A stretch of 64,000 nt of DNA from Cavia porcellus. Lineage: Eukaryota; Chordata; Mammalia; Rodentia; Caviidae. The stretch spans positions 206,038,657 to 206,102,656 of the forward strand of contig NW_026947484.1 in assembly GCF_034190915.1 (NCBI RefSeq), in the 5' to 3' direction. The notes below the pieces were generated by a model. The model had not been told where the DNA came from and searched no databases. It was given only the letters and a program-made list of their open reading frames with translations. Position 1 is the stretch's first letter. Each line of letters starts with the position of its first letter. The translations under genes and the position numbers were made by a program. Positions 48,745-59,931 of this stretch are shown one piece after another.

Positions 48745-49150
48745 GGATGGGAGGTGCACCCAAACAGTTGGGAGGTATGTGTGGGCTGCTCTGGGCTCTC
48801 ACGCCATACCCCAGCTCCATGCTTGGTCCTGGCTTCTCACTGTGCCCCCGCTCCGTGTCAGTCCCAGCTGTGTGCCGCACCCTGCTCTGCGCCCTGCCCA
48901 CTGCAGGACCTGCCACATGCCCCACCATCAGTCCCAGCTCCATGCCTTGCCCCAGTTCTATGTTCTGCCCCCACCCTGTGCACATCTCTGGAGCAGTCCC
49001 GGCTATGCCCCGCAAGCTCCACCTGCCATTCTGCATGCATCACCCCCACCATGGGCGTTCCGCCTGCCTTGTGTGCTCTGCCATCTCTGTGTGCTCTGCC
49101 CGCCCTATGTGCTACATGCCAGAGTAGTCCCAGCCCCTGCCCCCAAGCGA
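48745..49150. repeat. GC-rich degenerate tandem repeat
   Basis: About 400 bp of imperfect units around CTGCCCCAGCTCCATG-type words, with a recurring GTGCTCTGCC run near 49,070-49,110. CpG and C-rich on the plus strand, it is almost free of stops, which explains overlapping open frames of 121-169 codons on both strands. Confidence 0.75.
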
Positions 49151-49299
49151 AAATGTAGCTCTGACTGCAAATGCAGCTCTGACTGCCAGCACAGAGACAG
49201 ACACAACAAGTTGCAGCAGACAATTCATTGTTGCTGATCTGATGGTGTATTCATGCTTTCAAATATAAAATTATGATTGTTTCTGCTGCCTTTTTCTTG

Positions 49300-49640
49300 T
49301 GTTCCAGCCATGACAAATGTTTTTTTTTCAGATCCAGACATATGCTTAGAGATGTTTCACAAATTTCTTCAGCATTCAAATGTTAAAATGCTCATGGTTG
49401 ACAGCCATTTGATGTTTTATGTTATGCTTACTGCCCATCTTGTACTGTACTATTATCATTATTCTAAAAATACTCATGGTTGATATTAAGCTGTCTATAT
49501 TGTACTGTTATCAGTCTTCTAAAATACTCATGGTTGATAGCCATTTAATGTTATATGTTAAGCTTACTGTCTATATTATACTATACTGTTACCAATCTTC
49601 TACATGTTTAACAACTAAAATTAAGAGGTAATTACAAATT
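49300..49640 (+). repeat. Segment shared with ERV-B 3' region, with internal repeats
   Basis: TACTCATGGTTGA-type words recur at about 49,388, 49,470 and 49,525. The stretch ending TGTTAAGCTTACTGTCTAT ... AACAACTA aligns with 55,705-55,880 of ERV-B (TGTTAAGCTTACTATCTCT ... AACAACTA) in the same orientation. It is therefore betaretroviral 3' sequence lying inside the class I ERV-C. Confidence 0.65.
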
Positions 49641-50189
49641 CCTTTTGCTAGAAACTGCTAGATATTTTTCCAAAAAAAGGTTACATGATGCAAAACAACA
49701 AGACCAACACTGTGACAGAAGCCAGACTTAAACCTTTCCCAGCCTGTCTGCTTTCCCTGACTCCACCCTCCACTGAGCCATAATTAACTATATTCATCTG
49801 ATATTAAATGACACTGTAGCTGATCTCTCTCATAAATAAAAAGGGAAATTTAATAAAACAGGCCATCCTCCAAAAATCAGATGGCATTAGACACTTTAAC
49901 AACATAAAGAAATACTTAAATATGACATAAATGACATGTCAGTTCCTAAAATTCCCTGGACCTTGTCCTCCTTATGGGAAGCCATTACTAAAGTTATAAA
50001 TGCCCTGTTGATTGTATTTGACTTATGCATACTTAATTAAATTCTACTATAGACCAAATCCCAAAACAAAAAGGCTAAACTTGGCCCTCAAATCCCATAA
50101 AGAGGTAATTATGGCTTTTCATGCTTTCAACAACAGAGATAACAATCTGATCTTTTATCAGTAGCACTTGTGACACTTGAAATTCTGAG

Positions 50190-50610
50190 ACAAGTAAACC
50201 AACACAAGTGGTGCTGCCCCCCCCCCCATGGACCATGCCTCAAATGCAGCAGAATAACATTGGGCAAGAGAGTTCCCCATCCTGGCATTCCTTTGAGATC
50301 TTACTCCAGGGCTACTGGACTGTCCTAGCCACCAGAGAGTGAGTAAGCCATCCTAACTTCTAGCTCTCACAGGAAATGCCAACACTGCCAGATTCATCAC
50401 TGACAGATCTGCTTAAACTTGCTGCTGAAGACTGACGGGTCTCAGGGCACACAACCCACTTTAAAGTGTCCTTCTCAGAGTACCAAGTCCCACTAAAAGT
50501 CTCAGGTAAGACATTCTCTATACTTGTGGATATAGAGGACATATATAGAGTTCTTCCTGAGCTTTCAGGCCACTATATTAAGTCCTCAGTCTCTATAGAG
50601 GGTATTGATG
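50190..50610 (+). pseudogene. ERV-C gag end and protease remnant
   Basis: After an LTDLL-LAAED segment, usual just before class I protease, comes VPLKVSGKTFSILVDI, where the conserved D-T-G catalytic triplet should follow L-V. Here it reads D-I-E, so the active site is lost. A VLPELSG flap-like stretch and IEGIDG follow. Stops and one frame change lie upstream. The protease would cut Gag and Pol during maturation. Confidence 0.7.
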
Positions 50611-51125
50611 GCTAACCTATGCCATTTCATGCAGGTTCCAGACTTTTTCTTTCCAGTCTACTCAGTGGTGCCAAACTCTTATACCATGCTCTTTCCTATC
50701 CTTCCCTCCACCACTCACTTTGCAGTCCTAAATCTTAAAAATGCCTTTTTATTCCCTTGTGTTTCTGCAGACTGACCCAGACTCTGAGGCCTCAACAGCT
50801 TACACCTGTTATCACTATTAACCGCTCCTCAGGGATACGTATCAGCTCCTTCCTTTCTTATTCACTGATTTCTCAGACACAACCCTAGTCAAGACTGACA
50901 GATAAATTTTGTCTTCTCACTTTGTTTATACTTTTTCAGGATAAATAAAAACCTTTCCCACAACCAGGGAGACTGCTGATATATTTACTAAAGTCCTGTT
51001 ACAGCAAATCATCCCAAGGACTACAACCAAGTTAGAACGGTCCATATCTGGTCTTCTTGGCAACCTCAACAGCTGTCAAAGTTGCTAGACTGCCATCCTG
51101 GATTCATGTCTCTCAGGCTAAGTGG
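50610..51125 (+). pseudogene. ERV-C pol: RT start and integrase end
   Basis: SYTMLFPILPSTTHFAVLNL is visible at about 50,675-50,735, the region of the first polymerase Asp (here the expected D-L-K-D reads N-L-K-N, a loss). A stop-rich section follows. At 51,057-51,110 an ATSTAVKVARLPSWIH stretch matches the C-terminal domain of class I integrase. RT palm and the integrase core are deleted between them. Confidence 0.75.
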
Positions 51126-51129
51126 TGCC

Positions 51130-51740
51130 CTTACAGCCTCAAATCTAACCATCTTTTTGCCTACTCATCTCCACCTCACCAAGGCCTCACAGCCACAACT
51201 CTCAGGCTGTCATGTTTTGTTATCCAATTTGGTTCCTAATTTCTTATCCTTTTTACAGCAGGACTCTCAACAGTTGTTCCTAAAGACTCACATCATACAT
51301 ACCAGAGACAAGTCTTACCTACCTACCCTCTTAACTTTTACCCTTTCAGGTGGGGGAATAATCACATCTCCTGACCCTGCACTTATTTTTCAGAATTCTA
51401 CCTTACTGTGGCAATGATTCGACCTCAACATGGTCCTGATAAAATGACATATCCAAATCAAAGGCACCTTTCCTTCTACCTCACCTGAGTCCTGAAATAT
51501 GACAGTGCTATGCCTCCTCAGAACACCTTATCTCTTTGTTTTTCCAGTCTAACATATAGGCATTCACCAGTGATAAATTTGTCCTGGTTAAAACACCTGG
51601 CACCAGCTTCTACATGGGCATCAACTGTCATTCCGTGAACTCTCCTAAACCCCAGTACAGTGCGCCCTTCCAGCAGGAAGCAATAAAAGAAAGAAAAACT
51701 TTGCCCTTTTTCCTAATAATCAAAAGATGGGAAAGAAAAA
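51130..51740 (+). pseudogene. ERV-C env remnant (tentative)
   Basis: It lies where env belongs, between integrase and the 3' LTR, but I see only scattered open pieces without a clear signal peptide, cleavage site or membrane span. A purine-rich stretch (51,724-51,741) precedes the LTR as a degraded polypurine tract. Confidence 0.4.
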
Positions 51741-51744
51741 ATAT

Positions 51745-52046
51745 TGCCCTAGGCCAGACACTGTAGCTGGGAAGAGGCTGGGAGGCAGAACCAGGGGGCT
51801 CTATCTTCCCCGCCCCTAGGAATTTACCAGTGGCATGAAATGAATACCAATGGGCTACCTGTGCATCCCTAATGCCCCTTAGGCACCACCTGAAACCTAA
51901 GCTACATGGATGCCCCCACACCACGTGACTGTCAGAGAGAAAGCCAGACTTCAGTGGTCGGAGGATTTTTCTCTCTCCACATTCTCAGAATAAAACCCTC
52001 TTTTATTTCATATTTCTCATCTTTTGGACACACCAGAATCTTATCA
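51745..52046 (+). repeat. ERV-C 3' LTR
   Basis: 302 bp. Poly(A) signal AATAAAA at about 51,990. ERV-B gag resumes after it. Confidence 0.85.
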
Positions 52047-52049
52047 ACT

Positions 52050-53100
52050 TCTGATTCAGATATGGAGGAAATGAAAGAGCTCCCAGTTGGGGCACCTGCC
52101 ATCAAGATAGAGTCCTTGGAGAAGGTCACCTCAATAAGGGCCAAAACCTTTTTAAAAAACACCTTACTAGCCCTATGCAGAAACTTATGGGTTTTAAGAA
52201 AATAAGCCACTTTGAAAGGGGAGAAATTAGCCTTCCTGCTTCCTTCCCAGTTATAATGCAAAGAGATGCTACTAACTATGAGTATGTTGTTCATACACCA
52301 TTTGAAAAGCTAAAAAACTTAAACAAAGCATGGTTAAAAATGGAGTCCAAGTCCACTTACTGTGGAACACTTACAAAATGTTCTGTATGCATATCAACTG
52401 ATATTTTATGATATTAAACATCTGGCACAAACATGCATATCTCCTGCTCAATTCCTTAATTTTGCTGTAAAGCTAAAAACTTGTTTTGGAGCAACCTTAT
52501 TTAAGAGAACAGGTCCTAATCCATATCCAGCAATAAATGAGGAAATGCTTTCTGGGATAGGAATACATGTGCTGCTTGAGTAACAATATCCTGATGAGCT
52601 ATATTTGCAAGTGGCAGATTTAACAAAAAGAGCATGGACAACTATTTCAGAGAACGGGACTCCTGTGATGTTCTTTTTAAATATTCTTCAATGACCCCAG
52701 GAGCTATTCACTCAATTTGTGGCTAAATTAAAAGAAGCTGTTCACAGACAGGTTTCAAACACAGAAGCTGCAAACATTTTAACTCTACAATTAGCATATG
52801 AAACACCAACTGGGACTGTAAAAAGGCTTTAAATCCTATAAAACTGACTAATGATTTAACAACATATACTCAAATTAGTCAAGATATTGGAACCAAATTA
52901 CATAAGGCAGCTATGATGGCTCAAGTTGTGGCTGGTCTTGCAAATACAAAAGGAAGTGATGTGAAATGTTTTAACTGTGGGAAATGGGGCATATTAGAAA
53001 AAAAAATTGTAGAGTTCTTGCTGTATCTAATGGGACAGTTGCTGCAGCTGCAGTGAATCAAGAAACAATGCCTCTGGCATGGAAGACTCTGGTCCTGCAC
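52050..53100 (+). pseudogene. ERV-B gag: capsid and nucleocapsid
   Basis: Capsid starts near 52,245 (PVIMQRDATNYEY). A major homology region-like block lies at about 52,700-52,790 (FVAKLKEAV then ILTLQLAYE). The first knuckle of nucleocapsid is at about 52,965, with C-F-N-C and a GKWG spacing. A one-base shift separates it from its His and last Cys, which are present in the next frame. Stops at about 52,410 and 52,580 and further shifts break it. The family (IAP/HERV-K-like) is inferred from these motifs. Confidence 0.85.
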
Positions 53101-53269
53101 CTGTACTCTCTCTGAGATGACAAAAAGGGAGGCATTGGACCAAATATCATCATTCTAAATTCCATAGGATGCTACACCCTTGCCAAAAAAAAAAAAAAAA
53201 AAAAAAATGAGTTGATGGCCTTTCCTCGGGCCATGCAAATAATAGAGGAGATATAGTCTGTGAGTCAAA

Positions 53270-53746
53270 TTGTCAGTCAGCTTTACCCAGTGCAAACTCA
53301 CCAGGAGATTTAACAACAGCACAAAAGGTGGTTCCCCGAAGAGATATCAACTCACTCACCAGGAAAACAATTCAAAGTGCAAGATTAGATCTTCCTGCAG
53401 CTTGCAGAGTCACTCTCATTGGAGGAGACCAGCCTATCAATTCCCACAAGAATTTGGGGGCCCCCACCATGAAGGAAGAGTTGCTCTTGTATTGCGAAGG
53501 GCTGATCTGAATCTAAAAGGAGTAACTACTGTGCCTACTGTGATCAATAGTGATTGTAGAGATGAGACACAAGTTATTTCCTGTGCTATGAATCTCCAGA
53601 TTTTTGAACAGGGAAATTATGTGGCACAGTTGGTTTTGTTAGCTATAGAGAAGCCTTCTTTCTTAAAATACAGACAGCTCAAGAGGAGCAAGTGCCTCAG
53701 AGCAAGACTACAAAATAGAGATTTACTTTACACAGGAAATGACTGA
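53270..53746 (+). pseudogene. ERV-B dUTPase domain (pro frame)
   Basis: A 158-codon open frame. The dUTPase motif 1 (SARLDLPAA) is in the overlapping frame at 53,328-53,510, and motif 3 (VINSDCRDE, for the usual GVID-DYRGE) is in this frame at about 53,540-53,570. The QG-Y-AQL(V)LL motif before the end is also here. So one frameshift splits the enzyme and the key residues are partly changed. Non-primate lentiviruses and betaretroviruses encode dUTPase; the position after the zinc knuckle fits betaretroviruses. Confidence 0.8.
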
Positions 53747-53879
53747 AAACAGGCCTATCTGTTTTATAAAGATTAATGGAAATGATAGGCAAGGTATTGG
53801 ATATCAGCAGGTTTTTTGCCAAGGATCATTGATGCCCTCCACCACAACAGCTCTGCCCTTACAATAGAAAACTAAAGAA

Positions 53880-54060
53880 CCAGTTTGAGTGCTCTTAAAG
53901 TTATCTGGAAAGATACCAACACAGGAAAGTGGGAAGGACAAGTATAACTAATAATGTGGGACCTAGGTTATGTTTGTGACAGCTGATGGATCCATGAGGT
54001 GGCTGCCATCCAGGAATATACAGCCTTGGCTGGAGACATGGCTGATGCTGGAAAGTAATC
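53880..54060 (+). pseudogene. ERV-B integrase C-terminal end
   Basis: After a KEPV-VLLKLSGK-like start, a WKDTNTGKWEGQV stretch (about 53,905-53,945) resembles the 'WKDP-T--W-GP' of betaretroviral integrase, followed by FVTADGSMRWLPSR (about 53,973-54,015), its usual end. Stops intervene. RT, RNase H and the catalytic integrase core are missing upstream, by a large deletion between dUTPase and here. Confidence 0.75.
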
Positions 54061-54330
54061 GCATACAATGCACCACCAATTTGAGCCCTCCATCGGGTGA
54101 GCCTCTGGGACCATACTTGTTCCCTAGAGACAATCCAGTCAGCCAAAAAATCTACCTCCAGCCCTCTCCCAAGAGAACAAGAGAGAGGATACATAATCCA
54201 GTAAAATGACACCCAGACAACAGTTCATGAAACTAGAAATAGTTACCAAAACAGAAATTCCATCAACTCCTAAAAGTTTTTGGTTAACTTAATGACCCTA
54301 CTGGCAGTATCTTCGAATAAAAAAAAAAAA
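54060..54330 (+). pseudogene. ERV-B env leader remnant
   Basis: A basic, polar stretch and then a short MTPRQQFMKLEIVTKTEIP-type start at about 54,206, resembling the Env leader of IAP-like elements that precedes a hydrophobic signal. It fades by 54,330. Low certainty. Confidence 0.4.
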
Positions 54331-54334
54331 AAAG

Positions 54335-54960
54335 GTCACAATTTAAATCTCAAACACAAAAAAGTAATTTCACCCCCATAGTAGGCAGTATATACTATTA
54401 ACTTTCACATATCAACAAAGATAAAAATATCACAGCAAAAAGACTATACAGTCAGGTAAAGGTTATAGAAAGTTCTTCCTTCATACTGGACAATAAAAGC
54501 ACCCATCCCAGTTCTAATTTGGTGTAAAGATGGGCAAAGACTTATCTCAGTGTCACAAAGGACTTGAGCAACACCCTGAGGGTATGGGGTGCTGGAGATA
54601 AGCAGGTGTTCCAATCCTGAGAACACAGTAATATAACAATCTAGCTAGTTGAGCAAAGGAGTGTGATACAAGTGTATAGATAGCCCCTGGGGACCTTAGA
54701 GATTTCTAATGGACACCATATATTGTTTGTATGTCTGTCCCAATCTGTACAGATTATCTGTTCATGTTTGTCCATTAATCTGTTTTTTTGTATTTTGAGG
54801 TCAACAATATTTTTCTCTTTGGTTTTTCCTTTTACATTTATGAATCATTTGATCAAAATTTATTTGGGTTACAAAATTACAAAATATACTTCTACCTGGT
54901 CCAAATGCCACCTGTGTTGCCAACTGGTCCAAATGATGCAAAGAATTGGTTATTTAAATG

Positions 54961-55001
<41 letters not shown>

Positions 55002-56487
55002 ATATATATTTGTTTATTATTGACTTGAGAGTTACACACTGTTTAAAAATTAATGGGTTAAATGTTATGATTTGATTTTTCATATGTCATCAAAAATTTT
55101 ATTAAGATGACTAAACAAAATCCCTTGGGGTTGGGATTATTGGACAGGACTCTGACTGATAAATAAAATAACCAGCTTTCTAGCAACATTTTTAACTGGT
55201 CTTCTTTACTGATCAGAGGCCTCAATGATCTCCATAGCCTTATTAGAGACATGCCAGCTAAAGTTATATAAAATATAATTGTAATACATTAATATTGATC
55301 ATCATCAAAAGAAATAATAAAATAAGATTTTTTATCTAAAAATGCTGAATACAAATACTTCATATGGCTCTGACAAGTGACTGCTATTAATCTCATAATA
55401 TATTAATGTATTTATGCTTTCAGATATCTTAGTTTTCCAAAATGTAAATGTTATGGTAACAAATTTTGTTTCATATTCAGACATCCCTGGCACCAAAAAC
55501 TTATGAGAGTCACATTCCACTAAATGTCAATAAGTTAGATAAAAGTTTCTTATGTGTTAGTCAGGGATGATTCACTAAAAGAGATATTTTATGTCAAAAT
55601 GGAAATTCAAATATTTTGTGAGAATGCCTTACAAATATCTTACAAAAGTAGTATGTATGGCTTTAATTTCTGATTTTCTATGTAAAATATGTGACTGTTA
55701 ACACTCTATAGGTATTCAACTGTTAAAATATTCATGGATAGTAGAAAATAAGTTTCATTTAATGTTCTAAGTTGTTTCATATTTAGATAAGATAGTAATG
55801 TTAAGCTTACTATCTCTAATATACTATATTCTTATCAGTGTTTTCTTCTGGATGTTCAACAACTATGGTTTAGAGATCAAAAATTAGAAAGACAGATGGG
55901 CTAAAAGGATAGTCCATATCTTGGCCTCAGCCCTTCAAGATTTAGGACATAAAAGAACCTCTGCTTACATCATCCATTGATACTCAGTAGTCTTAGGTAT
56001 TCTGCTCAAGAAGATTATAAGGCCACAGAGGAAAGTGATCTTTGATGTATGGTGTATCTAAGGAGAGTCACCAGGAGGAAAAATTTCCCAAGCTTTCATG
56101 GGAAACAGCTTGGACAAGCAATGGCCGTGACTCATCCTGATGGCTGACACTGAATATAGATCTAAGAGGTGCTATGCATGGTTCTAACACAACTCCTGAG
56201 CCTTGATAGATAGCAAGATATTGATTGCATTAAATATAAGTCTCACCTTAACTTGATCCTGAACCTCTTATAGAAAAGTATAACTTCAAAATATATAATA
56301 CATTGTCATAGTAAAATGTTAGCTGCAAACAGGCTCAAATCACTGACAGCTTCTGAAAATTGCCAGATAAACTGGTAACTGATTATTGTTATAGATGGAT
56401 GGACTGTACAGGGCTTAAATTTTGGTAGTTCTCCTAACACAGCTTTTCCAGCTTCAACTGATCACCTATGCCATGTAACAACTAAAT
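54335..56487 (+). other. ERV-B 3' interior, no gene recognised
   Basis: AT-rich, with a (TA)n run at 54,963-55,000 and the segment shared with ERV-C at 55,705-55,880. No surface or membrane-spanning Env motif could be seen. Confidence 0.5.
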
Positions 56488-56499
56488 AAAAAGGAGGAA
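56488..56499 (+). promoter_or_regulatory. ERV-B polypurine tract
   Basis: AAAAAGGAGGA immediately before the 3' LTR. Confidence 0.75.
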
Positions 56500-56501
56500 T
56501 A

Positions 56502-56799
56502 TATTGGGAACTTTTGAAACTGGAAATTGAATACAGGTGCAGGGCTACACATGGGTCGGGCATGTATGACCTAAGAACAAAGAGAAGCCTCACAGGGCAA
56601 GATAATGTCACAGAGGAAGACACCTGGCTCCCATTTAAATTAACTAAATAAAGACTATAGCTACAAGCATTTCATTCTTGTAGTGAAATGCAGCATAGAG
56701 ATCTCCTCTTGGATAGTTCTAAGTTAATGTAATTTGTTACTTGGCAAAGTTCTTGAACCACTCTCAAGGTTTGTTCAGTTTCCTTTATTATCTGAAAAA

Positions 56800-56830
<31 letters not shown>

Positions 56831-56993
56831 AGGCTTTCCAGAGGCATTCTTTGACTAAGGCCTTTAGAGTCTCAAACTCTGCAGAAGGGTTTTGATCTTT
56901 CTGGAGCCCTACAATCATACAACTTATTTCATTTATTTAAGTTGATCTATACTTGTTTGGAAGATTGGAGATCTAGACCAGGTCCCCTATACA
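56502..56993 (+). repeat. ERV-B 3' LTR
   Basis: It starts TATTGGGAAC (TG changed to TA) and ends in ATACA. It contains an (AAAT)n run at about 56,799-56,832, longer than in the 5' LTR. Confidence 0.88.
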
Positions 56994-57655
56994 TTCATTC
57001 ATTCTTCCTTTCAATATATACACATCAAGAAATAATTGAATGTCAGATATTATGGTAAGGCAGGACCCTGGCCTTCTTTGGTGAAAGAAGAGAAAAACAA
57101 GAAAATTGGGAAACCAACTAATTTCATCTCTGTCTTGCTCTCTAGGTAATGTAATAACTTGATGATTATATTTCTAAGAAGTAGCTCTCTCATAAGCAAG
57201 GATAAGAGTTTGTAATGAAATCTAAAAGTACAAAGGAAAGCATGAGAAGCAAAATGGGTGTTTCTTTGGGACAGCATTATCAGATGGCACAGTGTGGTAA
57301 GGGCAGAGGGAAGGATACAGAGGGAGAAAACAGACATGGTGTGATCTTTCCAGGATGAACACAATTGGAAATCTAAAGTATTCTATGTGATTATCCTGGT
57401 TCTCAAACTTTGGAAATGATTAATGTTGAAGCTATACAACATAATGGTCACTAAGGCCATTCTGAGGATGAATGTACAATGTAATGTGTCAATGCATAAC
57501 AGGCACTCAAGTATGAGCTATCCTTGTTATAGTCAGCTTCCTTAGTAGTAGAAATCTCACTTGTCACCTCACCCACCAAACTCAACTCTCAGTTTTGGAG
57601 ATGTCAAGATCTCACTTTCTCTTGAAAGAGTACGAATGATGTTTTAAAACAAAAA
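56994..57655. other. Unique sequence
   Basis: No gene seen; ATTC-rich at the ERV junction. Confidence 0.35.
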
Positions 57656-57659
57656 TGTA

Positions 57660-57758
57660 ATTGATGACAATGATGATGATGATGGTATTGGGAATTGAAC
57701 CCAGAACCGCACTCATATCCGACAATTGCTGTACCACTGAGCTACAGCCACATAAATT
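57660..57758 (-). mobile_element. ID-like SINE, antisense
   Basis: (GAT)n then 'tgggaattgaacccagaacc' and 'ttgctgtaccactgagctac', the inverted B box and A box ends of an ID copy. Confidence 0.8.
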
Positions 57759-57759
57759 T

Positions 57760-58654
57760 TAATATGAAATATTTTATTCACTCAGAACTTATGAGGCAAT
57801 AGCAGTGATTTGGTGCTTTAAAAAGAAAATTCCCTAAGTATGCATGGATGAAAGTCATTCAATCCAGGAGACTTGGATTTATAAAGTGATTGGTCTTCCC
57901 ATTAGTGCCCCCCCAACTAGTTCTTACAAAAAGCAAGCCATTTTATCGTGGTCTGTGTGGATTGCTATTTCTCTTGGCACATATGTTTCTTCTGCATAAG
58001 CTGAAATATGTCCATTGTCCATTTGAAGAAGTTAAAGGGTCTTTTTGTACCTTCAAAGCCAGAAAATGTTCATTCACTGAAAAAATATTTACTGAGCTGG
58101 TGTTTCTCATAGCACATAGCACATAAGTTCTACTACATCTCTCAGAGAGGCCATGCAATTTGTCTGGCTACTTGAAGGTTGGCAATTGTCTGTAGTTGAT
58201 AAAAGACTGTCCACAGCTAGCTATATGGCTTGTTGACCATGAGTGACTCTGGGTCCTTCATGGCTGACTATCCTGACTTACCAATTATTGCCTTTCATTC
58301 TGGTAGGAAAACTTTTCTTTCTTCATAGGAGAATAATTTGGCATAAACTTTCCGGTAGTGACACTATGATTTCAAGATGTGCTTATTCTGCATTGATGGT
58401 TTTGTTGCTTTGTTTTTGCCAAGAGTCATTGCTGGTTTTGAGGATTCATAGTGAAACACAGTTATCATGTCTTTATAGGTTAGTTCAGTGATGGCAAAAC
58501 TTTTAGAGATGAGTGGCCAAACTTCAAACAAAAACCTACTTATTTATCATCTCGTGTTAATGCTACAAACAAACCTGAATACTGAGGTTTTAGTTTAGAA
58601 AAAAAATGGTCATGCATTAACTTTTTTATCTTGAAAGAAAAACAAAACCGCACA
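57760..58654. other. Unique sequence, no gene seen
   Basis: No named repeat or gene. Confidence 0.35.
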
Positions 58655-58998
58655 TGTCCCATAGGGTTGTCTGCTGGGTTAGTTCTTTCCTAGACAGCTG
58701 AATCTAGAGTGGTTGATGCTAGGATTAAGAGTGTGTGAATATTAATCAATCCACTGATTGGTTTGGCTGATTCCAGCAGCCTGGATAAGATATAAAGGGC
58801 AGAAAGGCACTGTGAAACTCCTTTGTGGCTTTTGCTGTCTTCTGATGCTTTGAATTGTTACCCCTCTGCCTGTGCCAGCCTGCCTTGGAGCCAGCTGAAT
58901 GTGGATGGAAACCTCTACAAACTGAGGTAAATAAATTTTTCCTCCCTTTACATGTGGGTATCAGAAATTTTGAGCAGCAATGAGAAAAATAACTAAAG
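58655..58998 (+). mobile_element. MaLR-like LTR
   Basis: It ends 'gtaaataaatttttcctccctttacatgtgggtatcagaaattttgagcagcaatgagaaa', the same terminus type as at 1,050 and 43,443. Confidence 0.5.
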
Positions 58999-58999
58999 A

Positions 59000-59544
59000 A
59001 CACACCCTCTAAGACCTGCTTCCTCCAAATGGGGCCCACTCTTAGCAGCTCATTCAGCTATGAACTCATCCATCGCTTGATTCATTGATGAGGGTAGCAC
59101 TCTCATCATCCAGTCACCTTTGCTGCACTGGGGGTCAAGCCCTCAATACCTGAGTTTTTTTTGACCCATTTCATATTTAAAACATAAAAACTCTTCTACC
59201 AAGGAAACAGAAGGTGAGCAAATATTTCCATCTAGAAATAATTTCTGGTGTGAACATCAGAAACCCCAATGACAGATTTATTTTTTTGTGTTAACAAGAT
59301 GACATTAAGTCAGTAGTCGAATGATAATTTGATCTGGCATCTCTTAATATTCTCTTGAGTTATTGTTTTCCCCCTATTAGTGGCAAAATGCCCCAATTTA
59401 CATCATATTTGTGTTCAAGGCAGAAGAAAAGGGAAAGAAAATGTGCAAAAGCATTACTTTAATATATTTTAGGAATGTGGATCTTTCCTTGAATAAACCT
59501 GTCTGACTTCCATTGACAAGCCATTATATAAACTGGAGTCAGTC
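59000..59544. other. No gene seen
   Basis: 59,000-59,150 has a 'ctgcactgggggtcaag' block resembling an inverted LTR or old transposon fragment. The rest is unique. Confidence 0.35.
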
Positions 59545-59930
59545 AGCTTTCTGTCACTTATTTATTATGAGATAAACTTATAAAGAAGTAAAGAAGGATT
59601 TAGTTTGGCTTATGATTTCAGAGGTTTCAGGCCATGAGTAGTTGGCCTTACTGTTTTCGAGCCTGTGGTGAAGCAATAGAGCATGGTAGGAACAATTGGC
59701 ATTGGAAGCCCTTTTACCTTATGGCTAATAGTGAAGAGAAAGAAAAAAAGAAAGAGACTAGAGTTCTGCTGTCCTTTCCAGGTCATATCCTAGTGACCTA
59801 GTATCATCAGGCACTGCCTCTTAAAAATGCCACCACCTCTCACTTCCATCTTCCTGGGGCAACCATTTTAATGTGTGGGCCTCTAGGGGGCAGTTAAGAT
59901 CCAAAGTAGAACATATGGCTGCCCTTCAAT
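59545..59930 (-). mobile_element. MaLR-like LTR, antisense
   Basis: 'cagctttctgtcact', then 'ggatttagtttggcttatgatttcagaggtttcaggccatgagtagttggc' and 'gatccaaagtagaacat' are the inverted plan of the LTR at 29,840-30,287. Confidence 0.65.
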
Positions 59931-59931
59931 G

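Larger units (their letters stand above)
47661..52046 (+). mobile_element. ERV-C: class I provirus nested in ERV-B gag
   Basis: Two ~305-bp LTRs (TGCCCTAGG... to ...CTTATCA) flank 3.8 kb with class I gag-end, protease, RT and integrase-end remnants, and a purine-rich tract before the second LTR. ERV-B gag lies on both sides, so ERV-C inserted into an existing ERV-B. I could not find a primer binding site after the first LTR, and no clear target duplication. All genes are dead. Confidence 0.8.
46692..56993 (+). mobile_element. ERV-B: old betaretrovirus-like provirus (class II) with nested ERV-C
   Basis: Direct repeats of about 475-490 bp at 46,692-47,164 and 56,502-56,993 act as LTRs. A Lys-type primer site follows the first and a polypurine tract precedes the second. 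Between them, in canonical order, are a betaretroviral matrix start, capsid with major homology region, a zinc knuckle, a dUTPase domain, the end of integrase and an env leader remnant. RT and most of integrase are missing. A complete class I provirus sits inside gag. The flanks are ATTC-rich low-complexity sequence on both sides, so the target duplication is ambiguous. Confidence 0.9.

Noticed and set aside
48671..49237. Several overlapping 121-169-codon frames on both strands as genes
   Set aside because: The GC-rich tandem repeat lacks stops in every frame; there is no family motif and no splice structure.
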